Shown in pieces: positions 11,269 through 22,133 of a stretch of DNA of 64,000 nt. A model generated the notes under the pieces. The model had not been told where the DNA came from. It made no database searches and worked only from the letters and a program-made list of their open reading frames with translations. A program made the position numbers and the translations under genes. This DNA is from Amblyomma americanum (taxonomy: Eukaryota; Arthropoda; Arachnida; Ixodida; Ixodidae), in assembly GCF_052857255.1 (NCBI RefSeq), contig NC_135505.1:24452269-24516268 (forward strand), written 5' to 3'. Position 1 is the stretch's first letter. Each line of letters starts with the position of its first letter.

Positions 11269-12299
11269 AAAAAAGAACCAACACGCCCGACAAGTTTTAC
11301 TAGAGCCCTAGATGGACAGGCAGCATCGAGATATGATGCGTTGGCAATTCGTAACTTTCTTTTGCAGGCGTCAAACAAGAACGGATTTGAGCAGAAAGAA
11401 GAAAAAGGGGAGCGAAATAACAAAACAAATTTAAAGCCTGGCGACATCACTCAGTAATGCAGTACTTACGTCTGCCCCTTAGTTGGGTTTTCACCTAACT
11501 GTTCGAAGTTACGTTACCCAGTACGGCGCAAACCATCGCTTCGACGTACGGCCATGCTAAGCAAGGGAGTGAGCCACGCGAGCGCAATGGTCATTAGCTG
11601 CAGATAGCAGCGAAAGTTCAGGACAAGTTTGCTTGTCAGTAATGAAGCGCCTACAAAACTAAGCGACTCTCACAGCACAATCATCAATATTAAAACAGCG
11701 CTTGCAAGGTAAGTTGATGATCACATGGAATGAGGCAGTCATACCGATTGAAATTATTTGACCAAACGGCCATACTCCCGGTCGTTTTATTTTGTGCTGC
11801 GGTTTCTCATGCAACGCTGCACAGGGGCACGTCGCCTTCTAAGCTTTAAAAACTTCAAAGAACAAAAGGACACTGTGCGAACTTTCCAGTGTAGAGACAG
11901 AAAGATGAAACGCAGGAGAGCTGTCTCGACATAAACTTTTTTCGTTCTTCGTCCTTCGCGAAACTGTATAACAGAAAGTCCAGAACCGAGAGGAAGAGAA
12001 ATCGGTGGCTCCCTGGCCCTACGGGGTACGGATCTAGGAGCTCTCCCTAATGTGGCGAGGGCTCCTTGTCGTTGTTGTGTTACCATCATGGCCACATAGG
12101 TGGATTGGCCAAGAATTGGGGAGCACAGAGAGTTTTTCAGGTAAATATTTCCTGGACGAAAATTAAATGAATGGTAAAGGAAGGAAGAAGTAAACAAAAA
12201 GGTACAACGAAATTAGACGGGATATGCGTAACGCACGCAGGAGATCGAGACTGATGTTTAAAGCCGAGTGGTGAAATGATTATGATAATTGTAACAATA
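11269..12299. other. Anonymous DNA
   Basis: A 136-residue minus-strand open frame (12197-11787) has no recognisable domain and lacks coding character. Nothing else can be assigned. Confidence 0.4.
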
Positions 12300-13135
12300 A
12301 AAATAATATTGGAAAAAATTTTTAAATTACCAAGGTAGCCGATTAGATTCCATTAAAAAATTTTGGACGGCGGGAAAAAAGACATCTGACTGTACACAAG
12401 TATGGTGGCTCCAAACCACAATATGACTGGGCTGTTCAAACAAAGGCCAAGCTGGTGTAGTGGTATCTCTAAAAACCGTTTCTCATCATGGTGTATCGGC
12501 GACAAAATATCCAAAAAATTGTCTATGGTTTCGTGCTCACCACAGAATACACAGACGGGATTAGCGCCAACCCAGGCCTGTGCAAATAAAAAATTTTAAC
12601 GGTGGGATACTTCAGAGGAGCTTTGATAGAGATGCCTCAAGCTGCCGTGAATGGCATGATTGCCTGCTCCATGAACACCCCAAGTGAAGGTAATCATCAA
12701 ATCTTAAAAGAGATCCAGTTGTCATTCTTAACCAGTTCTGTCTTCGAAACCTCGCTCCTGTAATGTACGCTGTAGCCGGAACGATAGGTAGCACGGGAAC
12801 ATTGACGGACGCCTTTGCCAGGCAGTCCGCAACTTCATTGGCAGTCGCACCGCTATGACCTGGCACCCATATTTTGTGAACAAGGCTCAAATGCGGAGGC
12901 ACTAATGAATGGAAAGCGTTTAAGATTAGTGAATCTACAGCCGAAGCAAGGGACGAACACAAAGAAAGAGAGACTTTAATGACAGCCACTGAAGAGAAAG
13001 CTGGCTCTAGTTTGCGAAGAGCAAGAACCACCGCCAGAAACTCCGCTTGAAAAATTGGGGTGTAGTCGGGAAGGCGCACAGAAAAAGACCAATTTATAGA
13101 AGCGGCAAATATATTCCCGCCGCTGCCTTTTCATC
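12300..13135 (-). mobile_element. LINE RNase H and C-terminal knuckle fragment
   Basis: The minus strand encodes an RNase H domain: SVRLPDYTPIFQAEFLA with the catalytic Glu (about 13085-13030), then HKIWVPGHSGATANEVADCL with the terminal Asp (about 12880-12820). After a stop near 12610 a Cys/His knuckle CVFCGEHETIDNFL is read near 12560-12515. This is the same family as the + strand LINE at 13850-24850. RT is missing. Confidence 0.75.
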
Positions 13136-13849
13136 ACATTGTGAGGTGTCAGAAGCTATGCTTAAGCTAATAAGTAGGCTTTGTAAATGGTCTTCTAATA
13201 ATCAATGTAAGGTGGGTGTTTAAAACAGGCAGCTTTGGTTCTAGGTTTTTTTATTAGGTTTCTGACAACAACTTTATCTGCAACAATTCCGGATTGCCTA
13301 CATTTGTACGGAGTCCATGCCGTTCTGCCTTCCATTTAATTTTTTCCTCCCCAGGAGCACCTGTTACATCTTTGGCGCCAGTTGACTGTGCACCAGTGAT
13401 CATCTACCGATTAGTTTCAAGTTTGCGTGTAAATTAACTCTTTCCGAGTCACATCAGCGCACGGTAATAAATTACAGTTGCTTCAAAGACATGCTAAAAG
13501 CCCCTCTCACAATCACTTCAGACCCATGTGCTGAGACATGTGCCGAATGCAAGGCCTGGCTACAATGCTCAGAACTGGAGCATGCAAGGCAAAACTTTAT
13601 TTTTGGTCAAGGAAACCAATGGTGAGATCGCCAATAATTGGTAGAACCGTCAGTGCACGTGTGCATAAAGAAGCCGGAAAGCAGCTTAAAAGAAATTTCC
13701 CGAAAATCAATGCCCAAAACATTTATTCGGTTATGAGTATGTAGCAGCAGCTTTTAAGCGCACTGTCTCCAGCGAAAAGGCGGAGTATAATACAAATAAT
13801 TTTGAATTCCTATCGCATTAAGGAAATACGCGGGCTTTGTTTAATTTCT
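13136..13849. other. No feature recognised
   Basis: Between a minus-strand and a plus-strand LINE fragment. No coding potential that I can interpret. Confidence 0.4.
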
Positions 13850-14500
13850 TAAGGCGCAAAATTAATTCCACCGGCTGTTAACAATGAATTCCCCGTTCAG
13901 TCCTCGGCTGACATAGCCAAGGCCTTAGGGACATTGCGTCTGGCCTAGAGCTTCACTTCACATCTGTTCTACCTTCGCCAGCTATATTCACATGCACCTG
14001 AAGTGATTTCACTGATGTCTCTTTGCCTGAGCTGTCGCAAAATGTTCGGCGCTTATCTCCAGGGGCTCCTGGCGCCTATAAGGTACTTCATCTATGATCA
14101 AACATTTTTCATGAATCTCCTGAATATATACTGGCTCTAGTTAACCATTCTATTAAAGGTCCTTGGATGCCCCATGAGTGGCATCTTGCTAGAATAGTTG
14201 CATTGCTTAAAAAGCAAGTGGAGGGATTTACTTTAGGCAACATACGTCCAATTTCATTAACATCGAACCTAGTGAAATCGGTGGAAAGGGCCCTTCTCAG
14301 CCGTGTCATGTCTTTCATTTCTAAAAAGGCTCTCTTGAATCCCTGTCAACTTGGTTACAAGCCGAGTTGTTCAATATGGTGTGCTCATACTTACCTCGAG
14401 AGTCGTATTAAATTAGCTCGCAACAAAAAACAGTTCGCTGCGCTTGTCACTCTGGATATCAGTAAAGCCTGTGACAGCGTTGAGCGCTCGACTCTGTTAC
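13850..14500 (+). mobile_element. RNase H-type LINE (host of nested insertions), left part
   Basis: RT N-terminal half of a + strand LINE. From about 14110 one frame reads ESPEYILALVNHSIKGPWMP, then HEWHLARIVALLKK, NIRPISLTSNLVKSVERALL and VTLDISKACDSVERSTLL, with the first catalytic Asp in VTLDIS. It is cut at 14500 by the LTR retrotransposon. The reading resumes in the same frame at 22134 after one 5-bp target copy is removed, so this and 22134-24850 are one LINE. Confidence 0.85.
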
Positions 14501-14547
14501 TGTCACAGATCTCCCCGGAGAACACTCGAACTGAAAGAATTGGCTAG
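14167..14547 (+). pseudogene. LINE reverse transcriptase, N-terminal half
   Basis: An open frame with RT blocks 0-3: RIVALLKK, IRPISLTSNLVKSVE, LGYKPSCSIWCAHTYLESRI and AALVTLDISKACDSVE. The last ~15 codons (after 14500) are LTR sequence, not RT. The palm motif with the second Asp pair is not found beyond the insertion in clean form, and the continuation at 22134 is damaged. Confidence 0.75.
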
Positions 14548-15370
14548 GCGACAGGTGTACCCACACAGAAGCACATTTAATACACCCTACGTGACACACA
14601 CACTAGCCCATAAAACTAACAAACTAACACAAAACACAAAGACTATAAATACACACGACCCGGGAACACTGCTACCAGCGTGTACTACTAGCGTTCTGCT
14701 GTTAGTGGTCGGCGTTCATGCTCACGGCTGGTTCGGTGCGGCTGCGGCGTTGTATGGGTACAGTAGCCGGCGTCGAGATGGCGTTCGATGTGCTGCGGCT
14801 GGTGTCGCTGTCGGCGTCGCTGGCTGCGTCGTACAAGCTCCCGGTCCAGGCGCCCGTGGAGATGTTGCTGGTGTTTTTGACATTGGGGGCGCCACCCGGA
14901 TGGATGGCAACAGCGCTGGAGACACCCTTGGCCGTAGCAGGTGGTAGCGTCTTCAGTTAACTCCACGGAACGGGCTCACGAACGGAATGAAGTCCACGAT
15001 GCGAAGCCCTTGAACGCGAGCTCACTGGAGCAGTTGCCGGCGTCGCTCTCTTCCAGCCAAAGCGTCCCTGACCCGACGCACCACCGCTTCTCTCTTCTCC
15101 CCCCCCCCCCCCCCCCCGTGCCTCGCTCTCACTTCCCCTTTATAGACTCTCACTCCCTTTTATAGACTTGGCGCAAGTCCACGTAAGCCTTGTCGTCGTC
15201 TACTCCTCCTTCTCTTTTCCACCAATCATCTCTCTCCGCCTCACCGAATGTTTCTTCTTCATCTTCTTTAGTCTTCGGTTAATCCACGTCATTCTTATCG
15301 CCAAGCTCTTCGTCTTCTTCACTCCTTTTTCCTTCACAATTTTATTTTAGATTTCCTATTATATGTGACA
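14501..15370 (-). repeat. 3' LTR of the INT-first element
   Basis: 870 bp, TGTCAC...GTGACA. It shares its whole length with 21298-22128, for example GCGGCTGCGGCGTTGTATGG and GCAACAGCGCTGGAGACACC. It carries a long poly-C run at about 15101-15118 and a pyrimidine-rich right part. Substitutions against the other LTR are frequent, which indicates an old insertion or gene conversion with a relative. Confidence 0.9.
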
Positions 15371-15386
15371 AGGGCCCCCTCTCTCA
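15371..15386 (-). other. Polypurine tract
   Basis: On the coding (minus) strand a run GAGAGAGGGGGCCCT directly precedes the 3' LTR start TGTCAC. Position and composition fit the plus-strand priming site of an LTR retrotransposon. Confidence 0.7.
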
Positions 15387-15702
15387 AGAGTTTTTCCATA
15401 AAAAAATGCTCACGTCATCCTCATCTTCAGGCCATCGAGCCAACCGACTATCTTCTATGGCGATTCTGGACACAGCACACAACACACCGCAATGTCCAGC
15501 ACACACCAAAAGCGCGCCACCAACACAACACACCAAACTGCATTTTCGGAACATTAATATACCACTGCCGTTGTCCGTATGATGTCTTTAATAAACATAT
15601 TCATATCCACAACACACTCCCTTGTATAAGCACATAACACAAACAGCAACGCCAATAACAAGATAAATCCTAGAGATAAATAAGCACATCAGTAACAATA
15701 AG

Positions 15703-16730
15703 TTACATCCCAGAGATACCTAGAGCTGTATAGTTGGCTCTAATCATGAACTCCGCTCCAACGTTATCTCTGCCTTTAATATATTCCACCTGACATGAGT
15801 ATTCTTGCAAGGCCAAACTCTTTCTCATTACTTTACTATTGTTCATTTTGACCTTGGTTAAGGATTCAAGCGGCTGATGATCCGTTTGAATTCTGAAATG
15901 TCTCCCATAAAGATAAATGTGGAATTTCTTTACTGCCCACATCACCACCAAACATTCCTTTTCAACACTGGAGTAGTTGCGTTCACTAGCCGATAATCTC
16001 TTGCAAAAAATATCGGATCTAGCACGCCATTCTCTTCTTGCAAGAGTGCGGCTCCTAAAGGTCGGTCTGATGCGTCAGTGCGAAGCTTAAACTCTTTATA
16101 CAGATTCGGAGCAAGCAGAACGGGCGGTTCTGCCATATGCCATTTCAACATCACGAATGCATTTTCATGTTCAGCACTCCAAATCAGCTTATTGCTTGAC
16201 CCCTTCTTAGTGAGTTCGACAAGCGGATCGGCTATGTGGGCATAATCGTGAATAAGGTCCCTGTAGTATCCCGTTAAACCCAGGAACAACTGTACTCCTT
16301 TCCTAATAGTCGGTGTCTTGACCTGCTGCATTTTGTCTAAGGTGTCGTCTTTCGTCGCGATGCGGCCCATCCCCAGCTTGTGTCCGAGAAAAGAAAGGTC
16401 TTCAAAGGCCACCTCACATTTTGCCGGCGCTATGGTCAACCTGGCTTGCTGAATTCTATCAAATAGTTTTTCAAGCGTAATTACATGCTCTTCCCACGTA
16501 TTTGTGGCCGCAAGGATGTCATCAATATAGTGTTCTAAATTTTGGAGCTCATACAAAACCTTCCGTATCTGCTTCGTGAATACTGCAGATGCTGTCTTCA
16601 AACCGAAAGGCATGAATTTAAACTGGATAAAACTTGCCGAGCACGAAAAGGCAGTCTTCTCTTTAGGCGAACCTTTTATTGGTTTTTGACAATACCCTTT
16701 AGCTAAGTCAAATTAAGGAAAAAGCCTTTA
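15703..16730 (-). pseudogene. INT-first element: RT C-terminal half and RNase H
   Basis: RT continues from about 16730 (a DLAKGY-like block with a stop) into MPFGLKTASAVFTKQIRKVL at 16613, then HYIDDILAATNTWEEH with an intact YIDD, KCEVAFEDLSFLGHKLG and LFLGLTGYYRDLIHDYAHIA. RNase H follows: KLRTDASDRPLGAALLQEEN with catalytic Asp, a frameshift near 15945, KECLVVMWAVKKF with the Glu, and IQTDHQPLESLTK with the next Asp. It stops at 15703. The active-site residues are intact here; damage is by frameshift, and the N-terminal half is separated by a ~1.05 kb insertion. Confidence 0.85.
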
Positions 16731-16734
16731 TGGG

Positions 16735-17783
16735 TGTCACCGCTTCGCGCACTTTTTCGTGCGCTCCCAGACACCCTTAGAGCGTGTGGGGGTAGCAGTC
16801 TTGGTCACAAAGGAGATGCCCTCGACTCAGCATGGGAAGCTCAGCCGTAGACCAGCTACCAAGGGACAAGAAGGTTGGTCATATGGTGCCCAGCTTCCGC
16901 CGGTCGCAAGCCAGAGAATGGGTCGGAGCCAAAGGTTCACAAACAAATAAAGGTTCACAAGCAAAGTTTATACAGCTGAGAGATGATACAGAGGCTTTCA
17001 GAATCACTCGTACGAGCAGACACGAAGTGATTCACAAATACAATGCACTCGTGCAAAGTAACAATAGAGAGAGATAACAATTCAACAGAATCTTTGCACG
17101 TAAAGTGCTCTAACACAGAGAGAAAAAAATTAACAAAGCAAATTTTGTTCAACGGTCACTGCGACTGTCCGACGACCTGAGGAGCACGACGGGGCCGATC
17201 CGCACACTGGCGCACGCAGCCTCGCTGGTCCGTGGCTGGGCGGTGGTGTTCTCCCGGGAGTCGACCGGGCGTGCTTCTAGGAAGCTTAAACGGCGGCTGG
17301 GGCTAACCGACAGCGGTTGAAGCCCCTCATTTATAGGCGCAGTCCGCGTCTGTTTGTTCGCTCCAAGGCAGGCGCGCACATATACGCAGCTTCAACTGCA
17401 CAAACTCCTTCTTTTCGCGCCGGGAGCGCGACCCCATTGGCCGAGCACGGAAACCACCTTTCAGAAAAATCTAGGTCATTCTCGCCACGAGAAGTCATCG
17501 GTGCAAGAGCGAAGGGAAGGTGGTATCACTTTAGTGCGCTCAAGGTCATGCCTTCTCCGTCGATGATGAGCAGAAACTTCTCAGACATTCTAGAGAAATC
17601 GACGCCGTGCATGGCTATGTTTACTATGGCCCCTCGCCGGCGAGCTGAATGGACAGCCCACGCAAGGTTTACGCGCTCTCCGGCGGACCTTCCCCGCTGT
17701 TTTTTTGTTTCATTTTACCGGGCGCGGGCGCGATTGATTACGCGCAGCGCCATTTTTACGAATATGCGCCGAATTTTGTGACA
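16735..17783. repeat. Probable solo LTR inside RT
   Basis: The RT reading breaks at about 17790 (VVFAKVA) and resumes at about 16730. The segment between starts TGTCAC and ends TGTGACA, like the LTRs of its host, but its sequence is different. Flanks read ATGGG on the left and GATGA on the right, so a target duplication is imperfect at best. No internal coding region is present, which fits a solo LTR left by recombination. Open frames within it on both strands show no domain. Confidence 0.6.
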
Positions 17784-17787
17784 GATG

Positions 17788-18357
17788 AGCCACCTTAGCG
17801 AACACCACATCCGCTCTCGGTATGGGTTCGGCATCGGGTACTATGATGTCACTTACCCGACGAAAATCTACACACTGTCGGCTAGTACCATCAGGTTTTT
17901 TGACAGCCACGAGAGGCGCATTGTATAATGAACACGACCTCTCAATCACACCCAGCTCCAGCATATCCCGCCCCACATTTTTAATTGATTCCTGACCTAC
18001 TAAAGGTAGTGGGTATTGCTTCACGCTGATTGGTCTATCTATCAAGAGATCTAGATTGCAGCATATGACATCCGTTTTGCCCGACACATCCTAAAGCACA
18101 TCCCCTTTTCTTTGGAGTAGGGCCTTTATCTGTGATCTTCGGTCATCATCCAAATCGGAGTTTATTAGCACCTTATCCCATCCTACAGTTTTCTTCCCAC
18201 TGCATGTGGGCACCTCGGCAACATCATCTATCTCCTCGGCTACTACCGAGCATGCTACTTTGAGGGCGCCCTGTACGGGAACTCCTTCTTCGTACTTTTT
18301 GAACATGTTTGCATGGAAAACCTTCTTGGTGTTATCTATAAATAATTCATAATCCAT
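17788..18357 (-). pseudogene. INT-first element: INT C-terminus joined to RT N-terminus
   Basis: 18357-18091 begins with DYELFIDNTKKVFHANMFKK, the usual end of a Ty3 integrase, followed by a linker (INSDLDDDRRSQIKALLQRK). After a single in-frame TAG at about 18090 the same frame continues as RT: DRPISVKQYPLPLVGQES, MLELGVIERSCSLYNAPLVA, VKKPDGTSRQCVDFRRVSDI, then PDAEPIPRADVVFAKVA, where the solo LTR begins. The in-frame junction shows that INT precedes RT in the native element. Confidence 0.85.
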
Positions 18358-18358
18358 G

Positions 18359-19410
18359 TCATTTTTCTTCTGTTACAAGGTAAGGGCTCTTCCACTGCAT
18401 TAGACACTTGCTATGATCTGTGGGTAGCAAGATAAGAGCTCTGTCTCCCAGATTCAGATTACTGTGAGTGGCTCTCTTGTCATAGAATCCCTTATAGCGT
18501 TCGCGCGCCCTTGACAGGCATTGATGTGCCAGCTTGCATGTTTCCTCCAACTTGTCCAGCAACTCAAGAACGTACGTGTATGTCGTCGTGAGATCTGATG
18601 CAATCACCTTATTAGCCCACAGCTCCTTGACTATTGTAAGTGGACCTCTAACGCTTCTCCCATACCTCTCGAAGGGCGCGAAACCAAGACTCGTTTGCTG
18701 TACTTCGCGGTAAGCGAACAAAAGAGCTGGAAGATATCTATCCCAATGAGTAGGTTTCTCCTGGCACATTTTCTTGCTCATAATTTTAAGGGTGCCGTTG
18801 ACCCGCTCTACAAGCCCATTACACATGGGATGGTGAGGCGTTTTCAATAACTGCCTTACTGACAAAAGGCGGTTCACCTCCTTCATTAGTTCCGATGTGA
18901 AGTTCGAACCCCGGTAACTCAAAACATCCCTCGGGAACCCATAACGCAAGAACATCTCCACAAGACCCTCCGCCACTTGGATAACATCAATAGCTTTCAG
19001 TGGAATAGCGTCAAGATAACGAGTGGCCACGCGAACCAGAGTAAGCACATATCTATTGCCTCTTGCGCAAACTGGAGAGATAGGCCCCACAATGTCAACA
19101 GCCACTCTTTGAAACGGCAGGTCGATGGCTGGCATCTTGACCAAAGGTACGGGACCAACTCTTTCCTTCGGAACTGCGAGCTGACACACGTCACATGAGC
19201 GAACAGAGCGCTTAACGTCCCTCTGAACAACCGGCCAAAAGAACTCCTCGGTGACCCTAGACACCGTTTTAAAACACCCTGGTGTCCGGCCAAAATGGTG
19301 TCATGTCCTAAGCGTAGCACGGTTTCTCGCATATCTCTCGGTAACACCAGCTGTTGGACCCGCCTTCCTGAACTAAATATGCATTCCCTGTGCAGAAGAC
19401 CATTTGCCAT
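18359..19410 (-). pseudogene. INT-first element: integrase
   Basis: The zinc-binding HHCC region starts in one frame (LGHDTILAGHQGVLK at about 19320-19275) and after a frameshift continues into a 301-residue frame, 19264-18359, with SVRSCDVCQLA. The catalytic core follows: RVAVDIVGPISPV with the first Asp, DVLSYRGSNFTSELM where Tyr stands at the second catalytic Asp, and GLVERVNGTLK with the Glu. The C-terminal part (RERYKGFYDKRATHSNLNLG, then MQWKSPYLV) is well kept. Loss of the second Asp should abolish strand transfer. Confidence 0.9.
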
Positions 19411-19449
19411 TTGACAATCGAATGACGTACGACTCTCCTTTTTTTCCCT

Positions 19450-19653
19450 TTATCCCCGACTCTTTCGAAGCAGGCCTTCAAGCTCGTCTTCTCTTTGCCT
19501 AATTGCCATTTCGCCCGGTGCTACGCTCAGGCACATCGGAACAGGAGTAGAGAGCGGACGCTGCGTTGCTCGGGCTGTCGCTTGAGATCTTGTCTCCACT
19601 GCCGACGAGAAACTGACTGCACCCGTCTGAGCTGTCGCGGGCCTTTCCTCCAT
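19450..19653 (-). pseudogene. INT-first element: linker between PR and INT
   Basis: A short minus-strand frame of low complexity (Ala, Arg, Thr, Gln rich: ETRSQATARATQRPLSTP, then MAIRQREDELEGLLRKSR). No domain is recognised. It lies where pol linkers usually lie and probably belongs to the polyprotein. Confidence is limited to its position. Confidence 0.4.
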
Positions 19654-19680
19654 TGGGTGTTCTTCAACGTCGAGAATCCT

Positions 19681-19938
19681 TCACTCGGGATCGGGGTCTT
19701 CGACACTTCTTGCACCCGTAATGTTTCCCAAGATGAGATTGTAGATGGGTTGGTCTAGGCATTTTGCCACTACCAATGCAGTATAATATTGCGTGGACAC
19801 TTGAATCCTGGCTTCAGGAAGGTACCTTACTGTGCTATCTACAAGACTGACGGCCGACGCTTCCCCTGTAAGATCCTCATCCTTCACCAGGCTTCTCCGA
19901 AATAAAAGTGTGTTGGCTCCACTGTCCCTAAGAACCAA
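19681..19938 (-). pseudogene. INT-first element: aspartic protease
   Basis: An 85-residue minus-strand frame. The catalytic triad is intact in PILVLRDSGANTLLF (D-S-G), and the C-terminal block is QPIYNLILGNITGAR, where the ILG turn pairs with the active site. It cleaves the gag-pol polyprotein in intact elements. Length and motif spacing fit a retropepsin. Confidence 0.8.
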
Positions 19939-20199
19939 TATAGGGCGGCCCCTATTTGCCCAACCACCACTGGCATGGCTGCTTTCAACTTGAATGTTCC
20001 ACTCACCGCCTCATTTCCCAGCGGCGTTTGCTCTCCTTTAAGTTGTTGAATTTCAGGAGGTGTGACAAGTTCTGCCCGAGAGTCGACAACGCATGCAGCT
20101 CAGTCCTGAGTTCTGTATCGGCACACATCCAGAGTATGGCCCCTCCTCTTACAACATTGACGCACAACCTGTGTTGTTTTGGGCAACGCTACTAGTCCG

Positions 20200-21240
20200 A
20201 CAGTTAACTAAACGGTGTCTTACCTTGCCGCAGAGAAAACACCTTACTGGTGCCTTAGATGCCCCGCCATATGCTCTTGGTTTGGTCGCTCTAGGACCTT
20301 TTGGGTTTCCTCCTTGGCCTTACTCAATTTTCTCAGCCCTTCAGCCTCGAGGAATTAATGTGCAGTGTCAGCGAACTCTTCAAATGAACACAACTTTCAG
20401 GAAAAGCGCTAGCTTCGAACTGCAGCACGCTAAAAATTGCTCTGTGACCAGCTTGTCACCCACCCCTTCAAAACTCTTTTCTGTGTTTGACATATCAAGC
20501 CACCTATCAATATAGTTGGACAGCCTACAAGAAAACTACTTAGCGGTTTCAGAATCCTCAGGTTTCGCGCTGCGAAACTCGCACGTAAACCCTCTGCCGT
20601 AAGCCTGAATCTTTGGTGTAGTGCCTTTTTGACTTTCTCGTAGTCCATGGAATCAGCAGCAGGCATCCTTCCAAACACATTCAGCGCCTCTCCGACTAAA
20701 CATATGCTCAATGCCGTAGCCAATTCACTGCGCTCCCAGCATTCCCCCAAAGCTGTCCGCTCGAATCGTTGCAGATATGCTTCTAGATCATCTTTTTTGT
20801 CATCGAAAGGAGCCATCAGCTTCATTGGATAAACTCTGGCTGGTCTAGGAGATTCTCTACCTGCTAAGGAACGCTGATCACTGTCCGGGATCTCCTCATA
20901 TCCTCCCGCGACATGCGCCTGTTTCCACAAAAGAAAGTCCTTCTTCCGTTCTATCCATCTTTTCTCCTGTTCGTCTGCTCTTCTCTTTGCCTAACGAGCA
21001 CTTTTGTCTTATCACTCTTCTGCCTGGCGAGTTCTTTTCTCCTCCCGCTCTTCTGCTTCCCGAGCGTCTGCGCGTGCTTGCACCCCTTCCTTTCTCTGCC
21101 TATCTGCCTCCTCTTTCTGCCTCTATGCCTCCTCCTCATAGAGACGCATCGCTTCTTCCTGGCTTAACCCTAGCTTGAGCGCCATTTCTAACGTTTTTGC
21201 CAAATCCGTACTTTCTGCCGTCGAGAGATCGGAAAAGTCT
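20200..21240 (-). pseudogene. INT-first element: gag
   Basis: The N-terminal part (about 21240-21090) reads STDLAKTLEMALKLGLSQEE, then a charged helical region with a stop (EEADRQR, ADAREAEEREEKRTRQAEE), probably a coiled coil. The capsid-like part, frame 20930-20430, has KKDDLEAYLQRFERTALGEC, WERSELATALSICLVGEALN and KALHQRF, the retrotransposon gag pattern. A perfect Cx2Cx4Hx4C zinc knuckle (RCFLCGKVRHRLVNC) is at 20241-20200. Frameshifts separate these parts. Confidence 0.8.
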
Positions 21241-21270
21241 GAGACAAAGCAAAAAGAAAAAGGAAATGAA

Positions 21271-21289
21271 TCCTGGCACAGGCTCGCCA
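21271..21289 (-). other. Candidate primer-binding site
   Basis: On the coding strand TGGCGAGCCTGTGCCAGGA begins 8 nt after the end of the 5' LTR. A TGG start just inside the LTR is typical of PBS sequences. The tRNA it would pair with was not identified. Confidence 0.45.
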
Positions 21290-21297
21290 ATTATCTT

Positions 21298-22128
21298 TGT
21301 CACTGATCTCCCCGGAGAACAGTCGAACAGAAAGAATGGACTAGGCGACAGGTGACCCACACAGACGCACATTTAATACACCGCCCGTGACACACACACT
21401 AGCCCACAAAACTAACAAACACAAAACGCAGACTACAAATACGCACCACCTCTGAACACTGCTACCAGCGTCTACTACTAGCGTTCTACTGTTAGTGGCC
21501 GGCGTTCATGCTCACGGTTGGTTCAGTGCGGCTGCGGCGTTGTATGGATCCAGTGCCCGGCGTCGAGATGGCGTTCCACGAGGTGCAGCTGGTTTCATTG
21601 GCGGCGTCACTGGCCGCGTCGCACAAGTTGTCGATACAAGCGTCCGTGGAGATGATACAGGCGTTGTTGGCGTTGTTGTGGCCACCCGGACGGGTGGCAA
21701 CAGCGCTGGAGACACCCCTGGCCGTAGCAGGTGGTAGCGTCCCCCGTTAACGTCCCGGAACGGGCTCAGGAACGGCAGGAAGTCCACGATGCGAAGCCGT
21801 AGAACGCGAGCTCACCGGAGCAGTCGCCGGCGTCGCTCTCTTCCACTCGAAGCGTCCCTGACTTGCCGTACCCTCCGCTTCTCTGTTCTTTCCCTCCCGC
21901 TCCTCACTCTTCCTCGCCCTTTTATAGACTTGGCGTTAGTTCACGTAAGCCTTTTCGTTGTCTCCTCCTTCTTCCCTTTTCCACCAAGCGTCTCTTTCCA
22001 CCACACCGAATGCTTCTTCATCTTCTATAGTCTTCGGTTAATCCACTTGAACCTTATCGCCAACCTCATCGTCTTCTTCACATCTCTTTCCTTCATTAAT
22101 TGTTTTAAACTCCCTATTATATGTGACA
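21298..22128 (-). repeat. 5' LTR of the INT-first element
   Basis: 831 bp, TGTCAC...GTGACA, partner of 14501-15370 but clearly diverged and lacking the long poly-C run. The right target duplication GTTAC follows at 22129-22133. Confidence 0.9.
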
Positions 22129-22133
22129 GTTAC

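Larger units (their letters stand above)
14501..22128 (-). mobile_element. Complete Ty3/Gypsy-type LTR retrotransposon with INT before RT
   Basis: A 7.6 kb element bounded by two LTRs (14501-15370 and 21298-22128), both starting TGTCAC and ending GTGACA, and by a perfect 5-bp target duplication GTTAC (14496-14500 and 22129-22133). It is coded on the minus strand. Order: 5' LTR, candidate PBS, gag with coiled coil and zinc knuckle, protease, integrase, RT, RNase H, polypurine tract, 3' LTR. Integrase upstream of RT is unusual for Ty3/Gypsy; it is known for Gmr1-type elements and is the Ty1/copia order, yet RT and RNase H here are clearly Ty3-like. The two LTRs are clearly diverged, and stops, frameshifts and a solo LTR inside RT make it inactive. 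Confidence 0.9.

Noticed and set aside
11787..12197. 136-residue minus frame
   Set aside because: No motif and no codon-use signal by eye; the neighbourhood is anonymous repeat-like DNA.
14444..14960. Open frames of 80-167 residues on both strands in the LTR at 14501-15370 and the matching LTR at 21495-21787
   Set aside because: They lie inside GC-rich LTR sequence, overlap on both strands and have no domain. The LTR pair explains the similarity between the two sites.
17317..17781. 154-residue plus frame inside the solo LTR
   Set aside because: No domain; the segment is bounded by LTR-type termini and interrupts RT, so it is non-coding.
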